Shown: positions 21,411 to 33,425 of the stretch, one piece after another
How positions within the stretch are numbered: the first letter of the stretch is position 1
How the letters are laid out: every line of letters starts with the position of its first letter
Origin: Rotaria sp. Silwood1
Taxonomy: Eukaryota > Rotifera > Eurotatoria > Philodinida > Philodinidae
Length of the DNA: 64,000 nt
Reading direction: 5' to 3'
Assembly (NCBI GenBank): GCA_905250075.1
Contig: CAJNOP010000855.1
Coordinates: 9,944 to 73,943 of the forward strand
Notes under the pieces: model-generated
The model's input: the letters and a program-made list of their open reading frames with translations, nothing else
Databases searched by the model: none
What the model was told of the DNA's origin: nothing
Made by a program: the position numbers and the translations under genes

Positions 21411-22074
21411 TCCTAGTTCCTTCTTTTGATAACTAAGGGTTTAGTCAACTCTTACTTTAAAGTTGCGTACTTTTGTGTAACTAGAAAAATCATTCGATCA
21501 TTACCACTATGATGATCATATTGAATGTCGTTTGCTGGCCAACATCTAAATAGTATTAATCATAAAGTCGAAAATACGTCGTATGCTAAAATGATAGTTG
21601 CCTGATAGTGTCACCATAATGTTTTGTAAACATAGTGAAATCACCAACAAGAAGTTGATCATTGGATAGCCTGTGAAAAGTTAGCAAAGGATGTCTAGTG
21701 GTTGGAAAAACTCTGTTTCTGTATTGTAAAGTAAACAAAGAATCTTCTTGGTAACGCATTTATGCCAGAATTTGTTGAGTTTTGATGTTATCTTCGCGTT
21801 CTTCTAACAATCATGAAGCGATTATATGAGAAGAAAGCCCTAATGTCGCGGCGTTGAACTACAGTGGACGTCAAAAGTCTAGCACCACTTTTTTGTTTTG
21901 GTTGGCATTTCAAAAATACACGACATAAATTTAAATTTCTTTTTATCTTAGGATAGCGGAGCTCGAGTACTATATGTATGCATATTTTTGAAATGAATAA
22001 CTCTTGAATCGAAAACATACGAAAAAAAAACTTCAGTACTACAACAAAAACTACCCAAAAGAAGACAAAATGGT

Positions 22075-22559
22075 TAGGGGTGGGAAGTTACCGTTACCCG
22101 GGAGTTACGTTACCGGGTAACTAGTAACTTTTGAGTGACTAGTTACCGAGTAACTAGTAACGCCGGAGTTTCCAGTTACCAGGTAACTAGTAACTTCAAA
22201 GTTACTAGTTACTTTTGGTAGGTAACTTGTCTAAAAAGTCGAGATATCGCTTCCTAATGACTGAATATCATCTATTCATCACTCAATTAAATTACGAGTT
22301 ACTTGGTAACTAGTAACTCCTATGTGCGTTACTAGTTACTCGGTAACTCGTGAGCTGAATAAGTACTGTAATGATGGTATTCACTCATTAGGAAGCGATA
22401 TCTCCACTTCTTAGACAAGTTACCTATCAAAAGTAACCAGTAACTCGCAAGTTACTAGTTACCGGGTAACTGGTAACTCCGACGTTACTAGTTACTCGGT
22501 AACTAGTAACTTGCGAGTTACTAGTTACTTGGTAACGTAACGGTAACTTCCCACCCCTA
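22075..22559. mobile_element. hAT-type palindromic MITE nested in the Tc1-type element
   Basis: It begins TAGGGGTGGGAAGTTACCG and ends with the inverse. The 8-bp target duplication AAAATGGT is perfect (22067-22074 and 22560-22567), and removing the MITE restores continuity with the opposite arm of the host element. The interior is made of GTTACTAGTTAC/GGTAACTAGTAAC units in both orientations. 485 bp, no ORF. Confidence 0.95.
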
Positions 22560-22857
22560 AAAATGGTATGATTGTTATAAGTTATAAAAGTTTCACTAAA
22601 GTTGAAGTAATACGAAAGTCGAGTAAGACTTTGTTTGATATTTTTTGCATGAATCGATCGATCTCAACGAGCTCTACAAAACTGTCTGTATTTAAATTTT
22701 TTAGAACCATTTTCTGGGACTAAAATTTGTAATAAAATTGTGATGTTTACCCTTTTATAGTATAATAAAGATTTTTGACTTTTCATATAGAACAAACGAA
22801 GCATGCAATTATCTTGTAATCTTTTTTGTCCCAGACGAGAATTCTAAAAAATTTTAA

Positions 22858-23103
22858 CCTCCTGGATACCGACAATTCTTGCGTTCTTTACGATCTAATA
22901 GAAAAATCGAAAAGTCACTCTCTCTTGCGTTCAATCGTCCTGAATCAGCTGCGTACGTATATATTTTATTGCACATGAAATGTGGATTGATACAGCCGTA
23001 TTACTGAACATTTCGCTTCACAGCTGTTTATCGATACGACAGAACGAAAAAAAATTCTTGCGTTCTGCTTGTCTTCAGCCTGAAGATAGCGGTATCCAAG
23101 AGG
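22858..23103. mobile_element. TTAA-type MITE (piggyBac-like), nested
   Basis: Inverted ends CCTCCTGGATACC and CCTCTTGGATACC (12 of 13 identical) are flanked by TTAA on both sides (22854-22857 and 23104-23107). 246 bp and noncoding. TTAA duplication is typical of piggyBac-type elements; the family is inferred from that alone. Confidence 0.75.
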
Positions 23104-24000
23104 TTAATATAGACAGTTTTGTAGAGCTCATCAAGATCTATCGATTCATGTAAAATTATCAAACAAAAAATTATTGGATTTTCACATTACTAGGATCTTA
23201 CTCAAACTCATAACAATCATACCATTTTGTCCTTTTTTGGATAGTTTTTGTTGTAGTACTGAAGTTTTTTTTCGTATGTTTTCGATTCAAGAGTTATTCA
23301 TTTCAAAAATATGCATACATGTAGTACTCGAGCTCCGCTATCCGAAGATAAAAAGAAATTTAAATTTATATCGTGTATTTTTGAAATGCCAACCAAAACA
23401 AAAAAGTGGTGCGAGACTTTTGACGTCCACTGTATATGTCTGTTACAGGCATCGGCCTTAACATAAACATGTCTCTTCTTATGTGTTGTTCTTGTATTTG
23501 TCTTGATTCGTCCACATTCGCTTTTTCCCGCTCGTTCATCGTCATGACGACCTCTACATTTCGCTTTTACTCTCTCTCTTTGTTCGACGAGATATCCTTC
23601 GCGCATTTTCTTCTCTTCCAAACCTTGAGCACCGTAAATTTTTATATTGGCATGTTTCTTTCTGATACGTGGACTACGTTGGGTTGAATTGAATCGAATC
23701 ATATCGGTGTGTACGGTTGTGTGCGAATAAACCCATGCAGAGCAAAACCCTAGCAGTGTCACTATTCAATTTTTAGTTGCACTTTTGCTTTTTCTATCGT
23801 CTCCTTCGGTTGTACTAAAGTAAAACAAAATTTTTTAAACCCACCTTAAACTTGTTTTAGGCAAAGTTTTTCTGCTTATGTGAAAAAAAGATAAAACAAC
23901 AGATGTTTCGTAACACAGCAAAATGCACTGTAAAAAAAAAAAGGTTTTTACCGAACCCTCCAAAAAGGTTTCGTAGGTGTCTAAAAGCTTCCAAATGCGT

Positions 24001-24100
24001 NNNNNNNNNNNNNNNNNNNNNNNNNNNNNNNNNNNNNNNNNNNNNNNNNNNNNNNNNNNNNNNNNNNNNNNNNNNNNNNNNNNNNNNNNNNNNNNNNNNN
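24001..24100. other. Assembly gap (100 N)
   Basis: Exactly 100 unknown bases, the usual placeholder for a gap of unknown length. The flanks (about 23880-24000 and 24101-24278) are noncoding as far as I can see. Confidence 1.
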
Positions 24101-24278
24101 CAAACTATCATGAACAATTTTTCGTTCAATTTTAGCGGATACCCTTCTTGTTCCCTTACTTCTGGGACACCCTCTATATCCATAGTTTTATTGTTGTGTC
24201 GAAAGATATTTACACTCCCTTTATATACCCTTAGTATGAAAACTTCTAGAACTTTCTTCACTGTTCTAGGAAGTTACG

Positions 24279-24311
24279 AAAAAAAACGACAAAAATTTCT
24301 TACCAACCCAA
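24279..24311. mobile_element. Right end of a second copy of the mariner family
   Basis: Matches the right terminus of the mariner at 9370-9402 base for base, including ACGACAAAAATTTCTTACC and the closing AACCCAA, and is followed by TA. The partner end was not found upstream; it may lie in the assembly gap or be lost. Confidence 0.8.
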
Positions 24312-24947
24312 TATTTCTTTTGCTATGAGTAATTTCATGAGAGCGACAGAAAGAAAGAAAAATAGATTGCATTAATAAAAGATGTAAGAACCCCAAAGCA
24401 AAAAAGAAATATTGTCACAACCGATGTGGATAAAGACCCTCAAGTTTACAGTAACTGTCATCATATTTTATTGTGTTCTTTGAAAAAAAACAGGTTGGCG
24501 ACAATGTGTTGACATACATTGATCCTTTATTTAGCCTCGGAAAAGAAGTATTTCTTTTCATTCTCGAAAATGAGTATTCCACTAAATATTTCACTCGCCT
24601 ATTTTTTTGATTTTGCAATCAGCATTTATTTATATTGAACTTCAAAATTTTAGTAGAACATATTTTTGACGGTTGCTTCGTAAGTTTTTTTTAATTAAAA
24701 ACGCACATGCTTTTCATACTATAAAGGCAGACGCTTTTGTCGAAAAGAAAGAAGTAAAAAAAACATAGTGCATATGACATCTATATTTGTGAGTAAATGT
24801 GATAAAATAAATAAAGAATGGTCATGTTGTACTCGTTAATCGTTGCGGGATTATTTTCATCTAATGTTACCAATTCTTGGTCACCAATTGAGTAAAACAT
24901 TTTCATTAATTTTTTTTTCTTTTTTAGCTCATTCACAAAACTTGTAC

Positions 24948-26699
24948 ATGTCGAATACAAAAATGCTTGATGAATCATTCCTCAAACCGTTATTGAAACG
25001 TATTGATTCACAATATCGCCGCCATAATAGAAATGTATTATTCAAATGCATTCTAAAAGTATTTAAAAGGCAGTTAATTTATTTGACTGTATTGATAATA
25101 TCCCAATGTCCTAATCAATTATACAATGCATGGAAAGGTCCATTTCCAATGGATCTGAATCAATTTCAAAATCATTTACATGGAAGTTACTATATATTTT
25201 CTTCACTTCTTTTTCAGCCTGAATTCATTCAGATTGAAGTAGGCGAAGATAATATTGACTTAAGTGATCAGAATTCTTTGAAAGCCCTCTATGGTTATTT
25301 TTCGTATGGATCTTTGTTATCGACATACCATCCGATAGAAATATCGACTTCTTATACACGAGAGGAAATGTTATATGTTAAGTTTGCTGCAGATCATCGA
25401 TCGTGTTCTCAAGCGCGTTACCCATATCATTTTGAATCCTTCAGTTTTGCAACACTGCAGTGCATAGTTAAACAACTTGCAATTTCGACATCAGAATTCT
25501 CAAGTCAGTCTGACAAGTCTGTATACATTAAGAAAATTGAAGGTATCTATAACCGTAATCCAAGAGTATTCAATAAACAAGTAATCGCAAAATGTGGTAT
25601 TCTAGTCGGATATCTCAAAAAATACGAAAGTGACTTTGCTTTTACGTCTCATTCGAATACACCTTATCGATTTAGTCATCATGTTAGAATATTTGATGTT
25701 TCATGTTACTATACTCCATATGTATCTTATCTTATCATATGCTTCTTCGGATATCTTCTACTCGAAGATCTCAAAATTCTTTATCCATCTATCCTTGATT
25801 TTATACATCGACCACCACTAAATCTACATATTTATATTCAGGAAGAGTTGAAAAAAGTGAACAGTCTTTGTTTAGCATATCTAAATCGAGATTTATTAAA
25901 TGCAGATGCTAGAAACAATTATTTTAATCAGATTTTTATAATAAAGAACAAATATTTGGTCATGATGCAAGTGAATTTAAATGAAAAATCTGCCGAGATT
26001 CTTCGACAGTTTTATTATAAATCTCCATTCATTATTATTCCAATCGATTATATTACGAACATCACATCATATAGTGTTGTGGCTCTGTACAACAATTATT
26101 ATCAGCATGTGTATTTTATGACCTCAAATGAAAGTCGTAATTTAACACCAGCTGAATGGCTACATGAAAGATTGGTGAATTTAAATAGTAGATATCGGTT
26201 TAAGTATGCTTAGTTTGTCACATGAATAGCAACAGAAAATATGTTTTATATGATTTTAACTTGTTTTAGTTGGCACCGCCAACAGTTAGCTGAAAAGAGA
26301 AGCGAACGAGAGCGCCAATTAGAAAGTTTTATTGAAGAAGAAACTCTATATCAACAACGTCAATATGACAATAGCATCGACCAAATAATGAATGGTGTAG
26401 TATCAGCATCGCCTAATTTTATTGCACAGTTTCGTTTGGATGATCCGATATTTGTTACTGGTAATTCACGTGCTGAAATCTGTAGTATTTACCTCCATTG
26501 CTTTAAAATAGGCGAACGCGTTGGTGAATGGCCATGCGACGCTAAACATACGTTTCATTTCAAGTGTATGCTAGATGTACTGCGAACAGGGAACAAGTGT
26601 CCGTTATGTCGACATCCAGTAGCTGCAGCACATTTGCCTAACGGAGAGCAAAATCTTCGACTGATACTACAGAGAATGTTCCATGGAGTATTTAACTGA
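24948..26699 (+). CDS. RING-like zinc-finger protein with a large unrecognised N-terminal region
   Basis: Two exons, 24948-26203 and 26270-26699 (66-bp intron, in phase), give 561 residues. An acceptor-like T-rich AG lies just before the ATG, so a 5' noncoding exon is possible. Residues 1-415 match no family I recognise. Residues about 420-450 are a charged helix, and 490-532 form a C-terminal RING-H2 pattern: C490, C508, H512, H515, C518, C529, C532, with KCPLCR at the end. The second zinc ligand, normally Cys, is Y493, with H495 and C496 nearby as possible substitutes. RING proteins usually act as E3 ubiquitin ligases; with one ligand changed, activity is uncertain. No stop or frameshift is seen. 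Confidence 0.7.
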
Positions 26700-27159
26700 C
26701 CAATTACATCGTATTTTTTATGACTCCATTACGAAGAAACTCAATATTGAGTAAGCCCAAGAACTTTGGAACTTTTATGATTTATTAATGGAACTTCAAT
26801 AAATTTGAAAATGCTAGATTTCCTAAATCTATAAATATCCGTTTGATTGCCTACACCAAACCATGGTCAGAATATCTTTAGTTTATTTTCCAAAGGGTGA
26901 CAATACGCCGTTGAATTCATTAGAACGTTCCTTAGTTTTCCTTTCAAAATTCATATAAGTATTCACTTTGTTTTATAGTACAGCTGCTTCTGATAAATTT
27001 TATTTCTTTCGTGATCCTAAAACAATGTACGGCATACTGGTTCCATTCTCATGATTTCCTCAAGTATTATTTATTTCGGAGTTAAATACTAGTGCTCATT
27101 TGGAAAATAGCTCTAAAAAAAGAACGAAACATTAACAGTTGATGGTTTAACACTATTTA
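26700..27159. other. Intergenic, no gene recognised
   Basis: AT-rich sequence downstream of the RING-like gene, ending at a telomere-like hairpin. No exon or transposon end recognised. Confidence 0.4.
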
Positions 27160-27392
27160 GGGTGTGGGTGTGGGGTGTGGGTGTGGGTGGGGATGGGGTG
27201 TGTGGGTGTGGGTTGGGGTGTGGATGGGTGTGGGTGGGGTGTGGGTGTGGATGTGGGTGTGGGTATGAATGAACCGGAGATTAACACCCAAACAAACCCA
27301 CATCCACATCCACATCCACACCCACACCCACTCACACCCACACCCACACCCACCCCACACCCACACCCACACACACATCCACACCCACACCC
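27160..27392. repeat. Telomere-like hairpin 7
   Basis: About 105 bases of GGGTGTGGG-type repeats, a 28-base spacer, and about 95 bases of CCACACCCACACCC-type repeats. The arms pair well, so the whole can fold into one long hairpin. Open frames in it are repeat artefacts. Confidence 0.9.
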
Positions 27393-27912
27393 TTTTCTTT
27401 TATAAGCTATACTGTTTACAATTAAGCCAGTCTACACGCATTATTATTCTGTTGCGTTTCGTGCAATCAGACTATCGGTTTTACTGTTGTAGTGTATGAA
27501 TCGAAAATTGTATGAATATATGTATTTAGAATTACGGCTCTTGTAGTAACGAGATCCGAGGTGAAAGTACTTTGCTAGTACAAAAAGTAAATCCACACAT
27601 TCGTAAAACCGGTTTGTTCATTATTATCAACAGCGAAAATTCTGTGAATTCTTCGACAAGTGATCAGATGTTAACTGAAATTGTTTTCTTTTTGTATCCA
27701 CTTTTCTTCTACAACTCAACCTGCGCAAAAAGTATCCTTATCTATGGTTGTTAAAGATATTCTAGAATATCATTATCTTATTGCTGATAAACATACATAT
27801 TTACGTTTGGTGAAGACCTAAAACTGCAAAGTGAATTTTTCTAACATATAACTATTGAGCATCTTTGATTATATAATCTATTTGTGTAGAAAATCCATTA
27901 CCAAATAAAAAA

Positions 27913-30216
27913 ATGTCGATTGAAAATAATTCAAGTTTAAAAATAATGACACTTGGTCGTCCGTTCAAACTTGGAATGCTTTATAACTTTATAACTGATA
28001 AACTTATTTCTAATCTATCTTCATGGAATTCGGATTTATTACAAGAACATATTCATCATCAGCCTTTGTCATGGAAAAGGTTTGAACTTTATTTAAGCGA
28101 TAAGTTCACAGAAAAAGCAAATCTTCTGGAAATCGATAACAATATGAAATTGAGTATTTTAGCTGATCTTGTTGATTTATCTGATTCAGTATATTTAATT
28201 AATGATCAGAAAAAAACAAATCGAATATTACGATTTATTTTAAAATATTCATTTACAAAAAATCTTCATAAAATAAACCTCACCGATATCGATAATATAT
28301 ACAAAAAACATCCAGAAGTATTTCATCAACAAAACGCTACTCATATTGTAACTGGTATTCTTTATGGTCGTGACATATTCTTCATATTTGATCGAACATT
28401 ATCCAATGATGTAGATCGTATAAATATTGAAAATGATATAAAGTTACTTTTGCATAAATTCGATAAATTTAAAATACTCTCTAATGGTGAATTAAATTGG
28501 AACGATCATGAGAAACAACTAGCTAGAACACTAACATGTCAATATTATGGTGATTTTCAATATGAATCAAGTCCAACAACATTTGAAGAAGCATTTAAGT
28601 TCTATATATATTTACTAAACTTTGTTCTTGAAAAAAATGATTGTGGAATACCAAAAGAAGCAGGGGTGGAACCGGTTGAGAAATATTAAAACGGTCCGGT
28701 CCGGCCGGTTGAAAAATCCTACCGGTCCGGTCCGGCCGGAAACCGGCCGGTTGGAATCACATGTCCAACCGGTGAAATTCCGGTGAAAATCGGTTAAAAA
28801 CCGGTGGAAAAATGTCGAATTTTTTTTGAAAACCGATTTTTAGAAAAAATCGCTCCAAATATGAAATAGTTTAAGGCGCATGTAAAAGACGCTCATCATA
28901 ATGAATCTTTTTAAAGAGAATCTCAGGAAAAACGATTAATATAACATATGTTTTGAGCACTTTTTTACCTATTCTGACAGAAAAAACATGTGATACCTTA
29001 GTTTTTATGGTCAAAGACAGGATTAACAAAGAAGATTTTTGAAAAATTTCAACCGGTGAAATTCCGGTGTTTACCGGCCCGGTTGATTTCTTCAACCGGT
29101 CCGGTCCGGTCCGGTACCGGTCCGGCCGGACCGGTTCCAACCCTGAAAAGAAGCATGGATATATCCAATTTATTTATTAAATCTGTCGAGGTTAGCAGAG
29201 AAAAAAATGCTATCAAATAAATCATGATATTCTTACTAAATCTTTAGAACTTTTTAATAATTTACATCGATGAAAAATAATTTTGAATGATTTTAAAAAT
29301 AATTTATTATCTATTAAAATGTTCCATCGAACTAAAGAACAAATGTCAATCTACATTACCAAATTATTTGAAGTTGATACTCAAATGAGAAGTCAACTGA
29401 CAAAACTATTACCGAATATTCGTAGTGGTTCTATGAAAGAAATAGATCTCACTAATCTGTTGAATAATTGTGATTTATCTCTAACCAACAAACGAAGTAT
29501 AGATGAATGGATTCAATTGAAAACAAAAGAAATAAATGAATTATATAATTTTCAAAAAGATTTAGAAAAACAATCTAATATTTGCCTATTAACATGTTCA
29601 TTTGTTGAAGTTCAAAAACAATTTACTAGTAAATTTATTCTTCGTTTAATTTTTCATCGAACAGAAAAAAGTGATTCATCTTCCATGAAAATATTTCAGT
29701 GTTTTGATGACAAAGTTAAAAATTCCACAAATCAATATACAAAAACTGGTTCTTGGTTCAATGAAAATAATATTAAAACAATTAAAAAGCAAATTTTATC
29801 ATTTATTCGATTTGTTGAACTAAATAGTTCTAAAACAAATATTAAATTTATTGTTAATGAAGAATATGCCGATGAATTTCAAATGAAGAAAGGAGTAACA
29901 TGTATTCTCTACCAAAATGGTATTCCAATCGATTTCGAAATTCCAAGTGAACCAGGACAACCATATGCAACAAATGTTTCAGATCACAGTTTAACGATTT
30001 GTTGGTCAAAACCTATCGATTGAAGTCAAAGCATTCAGCATTATAAGGTTTATCGTAAAAATTGTTTAGATAAAGCATGGAAATTATTGTTGACAACTGA
30101 TGATGCTATATTATCAGTGAATATTTCAGATCTTAGCAATGGTAGATATCAATTCAAAATACAAGGGGTGACTTTAGTGGGCGATACACCTGAAAGTGAT
30201 GCTAGTGATGAAATAT
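27913..30216 (+). pseudogene. Stonustoxin-like (SNTX) family gene with FN3 domain, broken
   Basis: The N-terminal block (from 27913) has the family landmarks LGRPFKLGMLYN, a PEVFHQQNATHIVTGILYG stretch and GDFQYESSPTTFEEAFKFY. After a MITE insertion (28661-29145) the family continues at 29283 with LLPNIRSGSMKE and the W-x-x-x-K region, then an FN3 domain from about 29940 (FEIPSEPGQPYATNV). Named after fish venom subunits, this family also occurs widely in non-venomous animals; nothing here indicates a toxin role. Breaks: the MITE, a frame change around 29220-29280, and an in-frame TGA at 30021-30023 inside FN3. The open frame ends at a good donor (30217) that is in phase with the exon at 30978. 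Confidence 0.8.
28661..29145. mobile_element. hAT-type palindromic MITE inserted in coding sequence
   Basis: Ends CAGGGGTGGAACCGGTT and AACCGGTTCCAACCCTG are inverted. The 8-bp duplication AAAAGAAG is perfect (28653-28660 and 29146-29153). The interior is CCGGTCCGG/GGCCGG-rich on both flanks of a plain core. It interrupts the stonustoxin-like reading frame and introduces a stop shortly after entry. 485 bp. Confidence 0.95.
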
Positions 30217-30693
30217 GTGAGTATATAGGTTATTTTGATTTTGTACAGGATATCAGAATTTCCATCACTCGAATATCGACATAGAAAGCATAGTTAGTGG
30301 GATATTGTTTTATTAAGGGCGTGCTGCTCATATGGTCGCGTAGTTACCGAGTTCGGGCGAATTTCATGGACGAAATGAATAATCAATTTCATATTTATAT
30401 GTTTCGAGAGTTTACGATACAGTGAATATTTGTGTATGAAGAGCTCATCTTGATACTTTCTTATCATTGAAAATTCTTTCATATTCACACGCACCCTTTG
30501 AGATTTCGTAATTTTTCTATTCTTACATGCAGGTTTAGAAGACTCCTTCAATCCTACATAAATTTTAAGTTAAAGAGCTCGGCTTTTTTTGTTAAAATAA
30601 TTGTTATTCTTATCCTCTAGTTCTATGTGATATTTACGGTTTATACTCCATCCTCTGCTTTAGGTATTTAATTTAAAAAAAGGGTATACACCG

Positions 30694-30754
30694 AGTGGGT
30701 GTGGGTGGTCATATTCTGGTACAATACTCTACCCACATCCACCCACACCCATCC
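30694..30754. repeat. Telomere-like hairpin 8
   Basis: GAGTGGGTGTGGGTGG, a 24-base spacer and then ACCCACATCCACCCACACCC. It lies in the putative 761-bp intron between the FN3 exon and the PARP-like exon. Confidence 0.8.
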
Positions 30755-30977
30755 TCAAGTAAATTTTCTGGAACTGTTTCCATCGATATACTATGAATAA
30801 TAATCATTTTTCACAAAATGAAACGAATCATTTAGGCCTCATCATCAATCATGACTTAGGATAGTTCATCTTCTCGTTTTTATTACCACCAACTGTACCC
30901 GAAGTAAATAATACTCAATCTAATCTAAAGTTTTATTTGCAACGTAATCCTGTCACTGAATTATATTTCATTTTCAG

Positions 30978-32203
30978 CTGTAGCTGGCGCCGATTCATCC
31001 CCTCATGTAGTGCCAGAAAACCAAGCAGTATTGAAAAGATATTATGATAGTTTTCCGAACGTCGATGACCTCGCTAATACAACTAATCCAGACGTGAAAA
31101 AAGCTGACGAGTTCACCAAATCAATACTTAATACAAAACCATCGGGGAATGTGACTGACAGAAATACTACATGTCATATACTTAATAAATTATTGGGTGG
31201 TGAAGATCAACAATGTTTATTTTTTGATTCTGCAAATGGTATTAATCTTCATGATGTATCGGGAAACTTAGCTGATATTGACTCTGAAGATAGACCGTTC
31301 GTCTTGAAATTAAAGAGTAGTGAAGGATTAGGAGGCGACAATAGTAAGAAAACGTTCGACGATGACAGGAAACTGATTGAAATCTTAGCACATGGTATCG
31401 AGCAAAAAAATACCATCCCATCATTGAAGACATATGCGATCGGTTAGCAAAAGCACACGAAGTTGATAAAAATTCTATTGTTATAAAAGATGTCTTCGTT
31501 GGATCATTCAATGTAGTTTATACTGTAAAACATTTAGCGATATCTGTAACTAAACAGCTAATCAAAACTTCGCAACATTTGAAGAAGCAGTTTTCCCAAT
31601 TCTTGAGTGCGAAAATTCATCCATTATTATTTCGCCCATCATTTGATATAGCCTTTTTCGATGCTCGTGGTGATAAAACATTTAACAGTGGACCACAGAC
31701 TTATGAAATTGGTCCACCCGAACGTACCAAAACATACACTTCACCCACTGGTTGGACCAGGTATGGTCTAAAGGTCCTAGGTAAAAGCGAATATAAAAAT
31801 GATGATTGGCTGCATCCATTTCAACATCCTGGTAATTGGTATAGAGCTTTCCATGGTACAGGAAATGCAACAAAAGTCGACTTTGGTAATTCTAACGCAA
31901 ATTTCGATCAAACTGCTGCACCCGTCGATGCACTCGCAAACATTTTTGTAGGAGGTTTTCGTGAAGCAAGAGTCGCTGTGCACGGCTTGGGTGTTTACTG
32001 TTCTCCAAATCATGTCTGGCTCGGAAATTCTAGATATGTTTGGAGCTGTTGAATTAGATACTGAACAAGGAAAGAAAAAGTTTATGTGTATGCTTCAAGT
32101 AGCAGTGAATCCTGATAGTGTTCAGTATCCCACCAATGATATATGGGTTGCACCTAAGCCTCAAGATATTCGACCATATGGTATACTTATCAAAGAAGTT
32201 TGA
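30978..32203 (+). pseudogene. PARP/ADP-ribosyltransferase-like module, frameshifted; possible C-terminus of the preceding gene
   Basis: The exon begins after a TTTTCAG acceptor at 30977. Recognisable blocks: GWTRYGLKVLG, NWYRAFHGTGNA (an H-G-T like the NAD-binding motif of PARPs), GVYCSPN and DIWVAPKPQDIRPYGILIKEV. This set recurs in uncharacterised eukaryotic proteins that I believe have a PARP-like fold; that is an inference. Two frame changes are needed: at an A7 run (31404-31410) and near 32005-32020. Either these are assembly errors or the gene is dead. The upstream splice is in phase with the FN3 exon ending at 30216, which would make one SNTX-FN3-PARP-like gene. Confidence 0.55.
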
Positions 32204-32460
32204 TTGAATCTTTGTTTATGCTATCTGCTCTTTTTACCTGAAAATTTAAAAGACATTTAAAATGAAATATAGTAACTGGTATTCTAACATGATCAACCAC
32301 GTATTTCTTCCCGGATGATATAAAATATAAAACTATACCAACTGAAGCGAAAATAATTTATAACTGTCCGAACACTTTTTCTATGAAATCACTTGATTCA
32401 AGAGTCATCCACCGTATTAATTTCAAATGTTATCATAAGGATTTTCCATAGGTTTTCCTA

Positions 32461-32516
32461 GGGTAGGTGTGCGTGTGATTATTAATGCGAATCTTCTCTC
32501 AACCTACATCCACCCA
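32461..32516. repeat. Telomere-like hairpin 9 (short, degenerate)
   Basis: GGGTAGGTGTGCGTGTG, spacer, then CCTACATCCACCC. Same polarity as the others. Confidence 0.5.
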
Positions 32517-33372
32517 AAATGAGCTTTCATTAAACAGATTAGCGAATAAACCATCAATGCTTCATCAAATCCTTTATTGACACCCTAATTCAATGACGAG
32601 AACAGCATCGTCATAGTGAGAAAAATCGATGCATCTTTAATAGTGATCCACTATATCATTGCTGTGAAGTCAAGCAAATACATGAAATGTCATCCGAAAG
32701 TATTCTAATAGTGATTATAAAAATGCTTCTAAGAGTGAATATTATGTACAAATGATGGAGATTGTATCATTATAAGGTATTACATTGCAGAAAGGCTGTT
32801 AGTGCAATTCCTACAAGCTTACAATACGAAATACGATCTAGCTTTTTTTAACCAATGATAACGAGATATTTACAAATCAGAAAAGAGAAAATCAGTGGTA
32901 GTCGAATATCTCCATAATAATAATTAGCTAGAGAGCTGTGTTTTTTTTTTGATCGATAGCCCTATAGGGAGAAAGTAAATTGTGTGCCGGAACACAAATT
33001 TTCGAACGCTTTCTCATGAAATTTGAGAGTTTTTCGAAAAAAAACGAAAACTAAGGGTTTTATACGGCTGAATTTTGACCTCTAATTATTGTAAACAATA
33101 AACTCGACTGATATCATCATTCAAACAAAAAATTGCACCTTTCTAGGATGTCTAGCGAGCGTTTCAGATGATTATTTCTGACTTTCCAAGCACGAGAGTT
33201 TCATTAGAGACATTGTGAGTCACTTCAGTACTCAAAATGATGTCCATTCAGATAGCTCCCTTGTTATAATGTTGCCTATTTTCCAGTAAAACATTTTACC
33301 ATCGTATTTATCACAGCTAGACTATGTGATAGAGAAATTGTTCAGAAGTATTAGAATCAGTTCATGTCATAT

Positions 33373-33425
33373 AGGATGTGGATGAATGTTGGGTACGGAC
33401 TTCTCTTCACCTTCACCCATATCCT
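33373..33425. repeat. Telomere-like hairpin 10 (short, degenerate)
   Basis: AGGATGTGGATGAATGTTGGG, spacer, then CACCTTCACCCATATCCT. The outer edges AGGAT and ATCCT also pair. Confidence 0.45.

Larger units (their letters stand above)
21862..23432. mobile_element. Nonautonomous Tc1-type element with long inverted ends
   Basis: The ends read CAGTGGACGTCAAAAGTC, the Tc1-style CAGTGG...CAAAAGT terminus, in inverted orientation at 21862 and 23432. TA flanks both sides (21860-21861 and 23433-23434). Inverted arms run about 330 bp, up to the shared GAGCTCTACAAAACTGTC near 22669-22686 and 23111-23128. The left arm is interrupted by a hAT-type MITE (22075-22559) and the centre by a TTAA-type MITE (22858-23103). 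No transposase was recognised. Confidence 0.88.

Noticed and set aside
23298..23762. Minus-strand 154-codon frame overlapping the Tc1-type right end
   Set aside because: Part of it is the inverted terminus itself; the rest (Arg/Lys-rich) resembles no family and lacks exon signals.
23903..24328. Open frames across the N gap
   Set aside because: They run through unknown bases and cannot be judged.
27153..27405. Open frames through the hairpin at 27160
   Set aside because: Same repeat artefact; no family resemblance and no start context.
30978..32203. Calling this module a known PARP with a defined substrate
   Set aside because: Only the H-G-T and Y-C-S-P-N style motifs are visible and the frame is broken; the fold is tentative.
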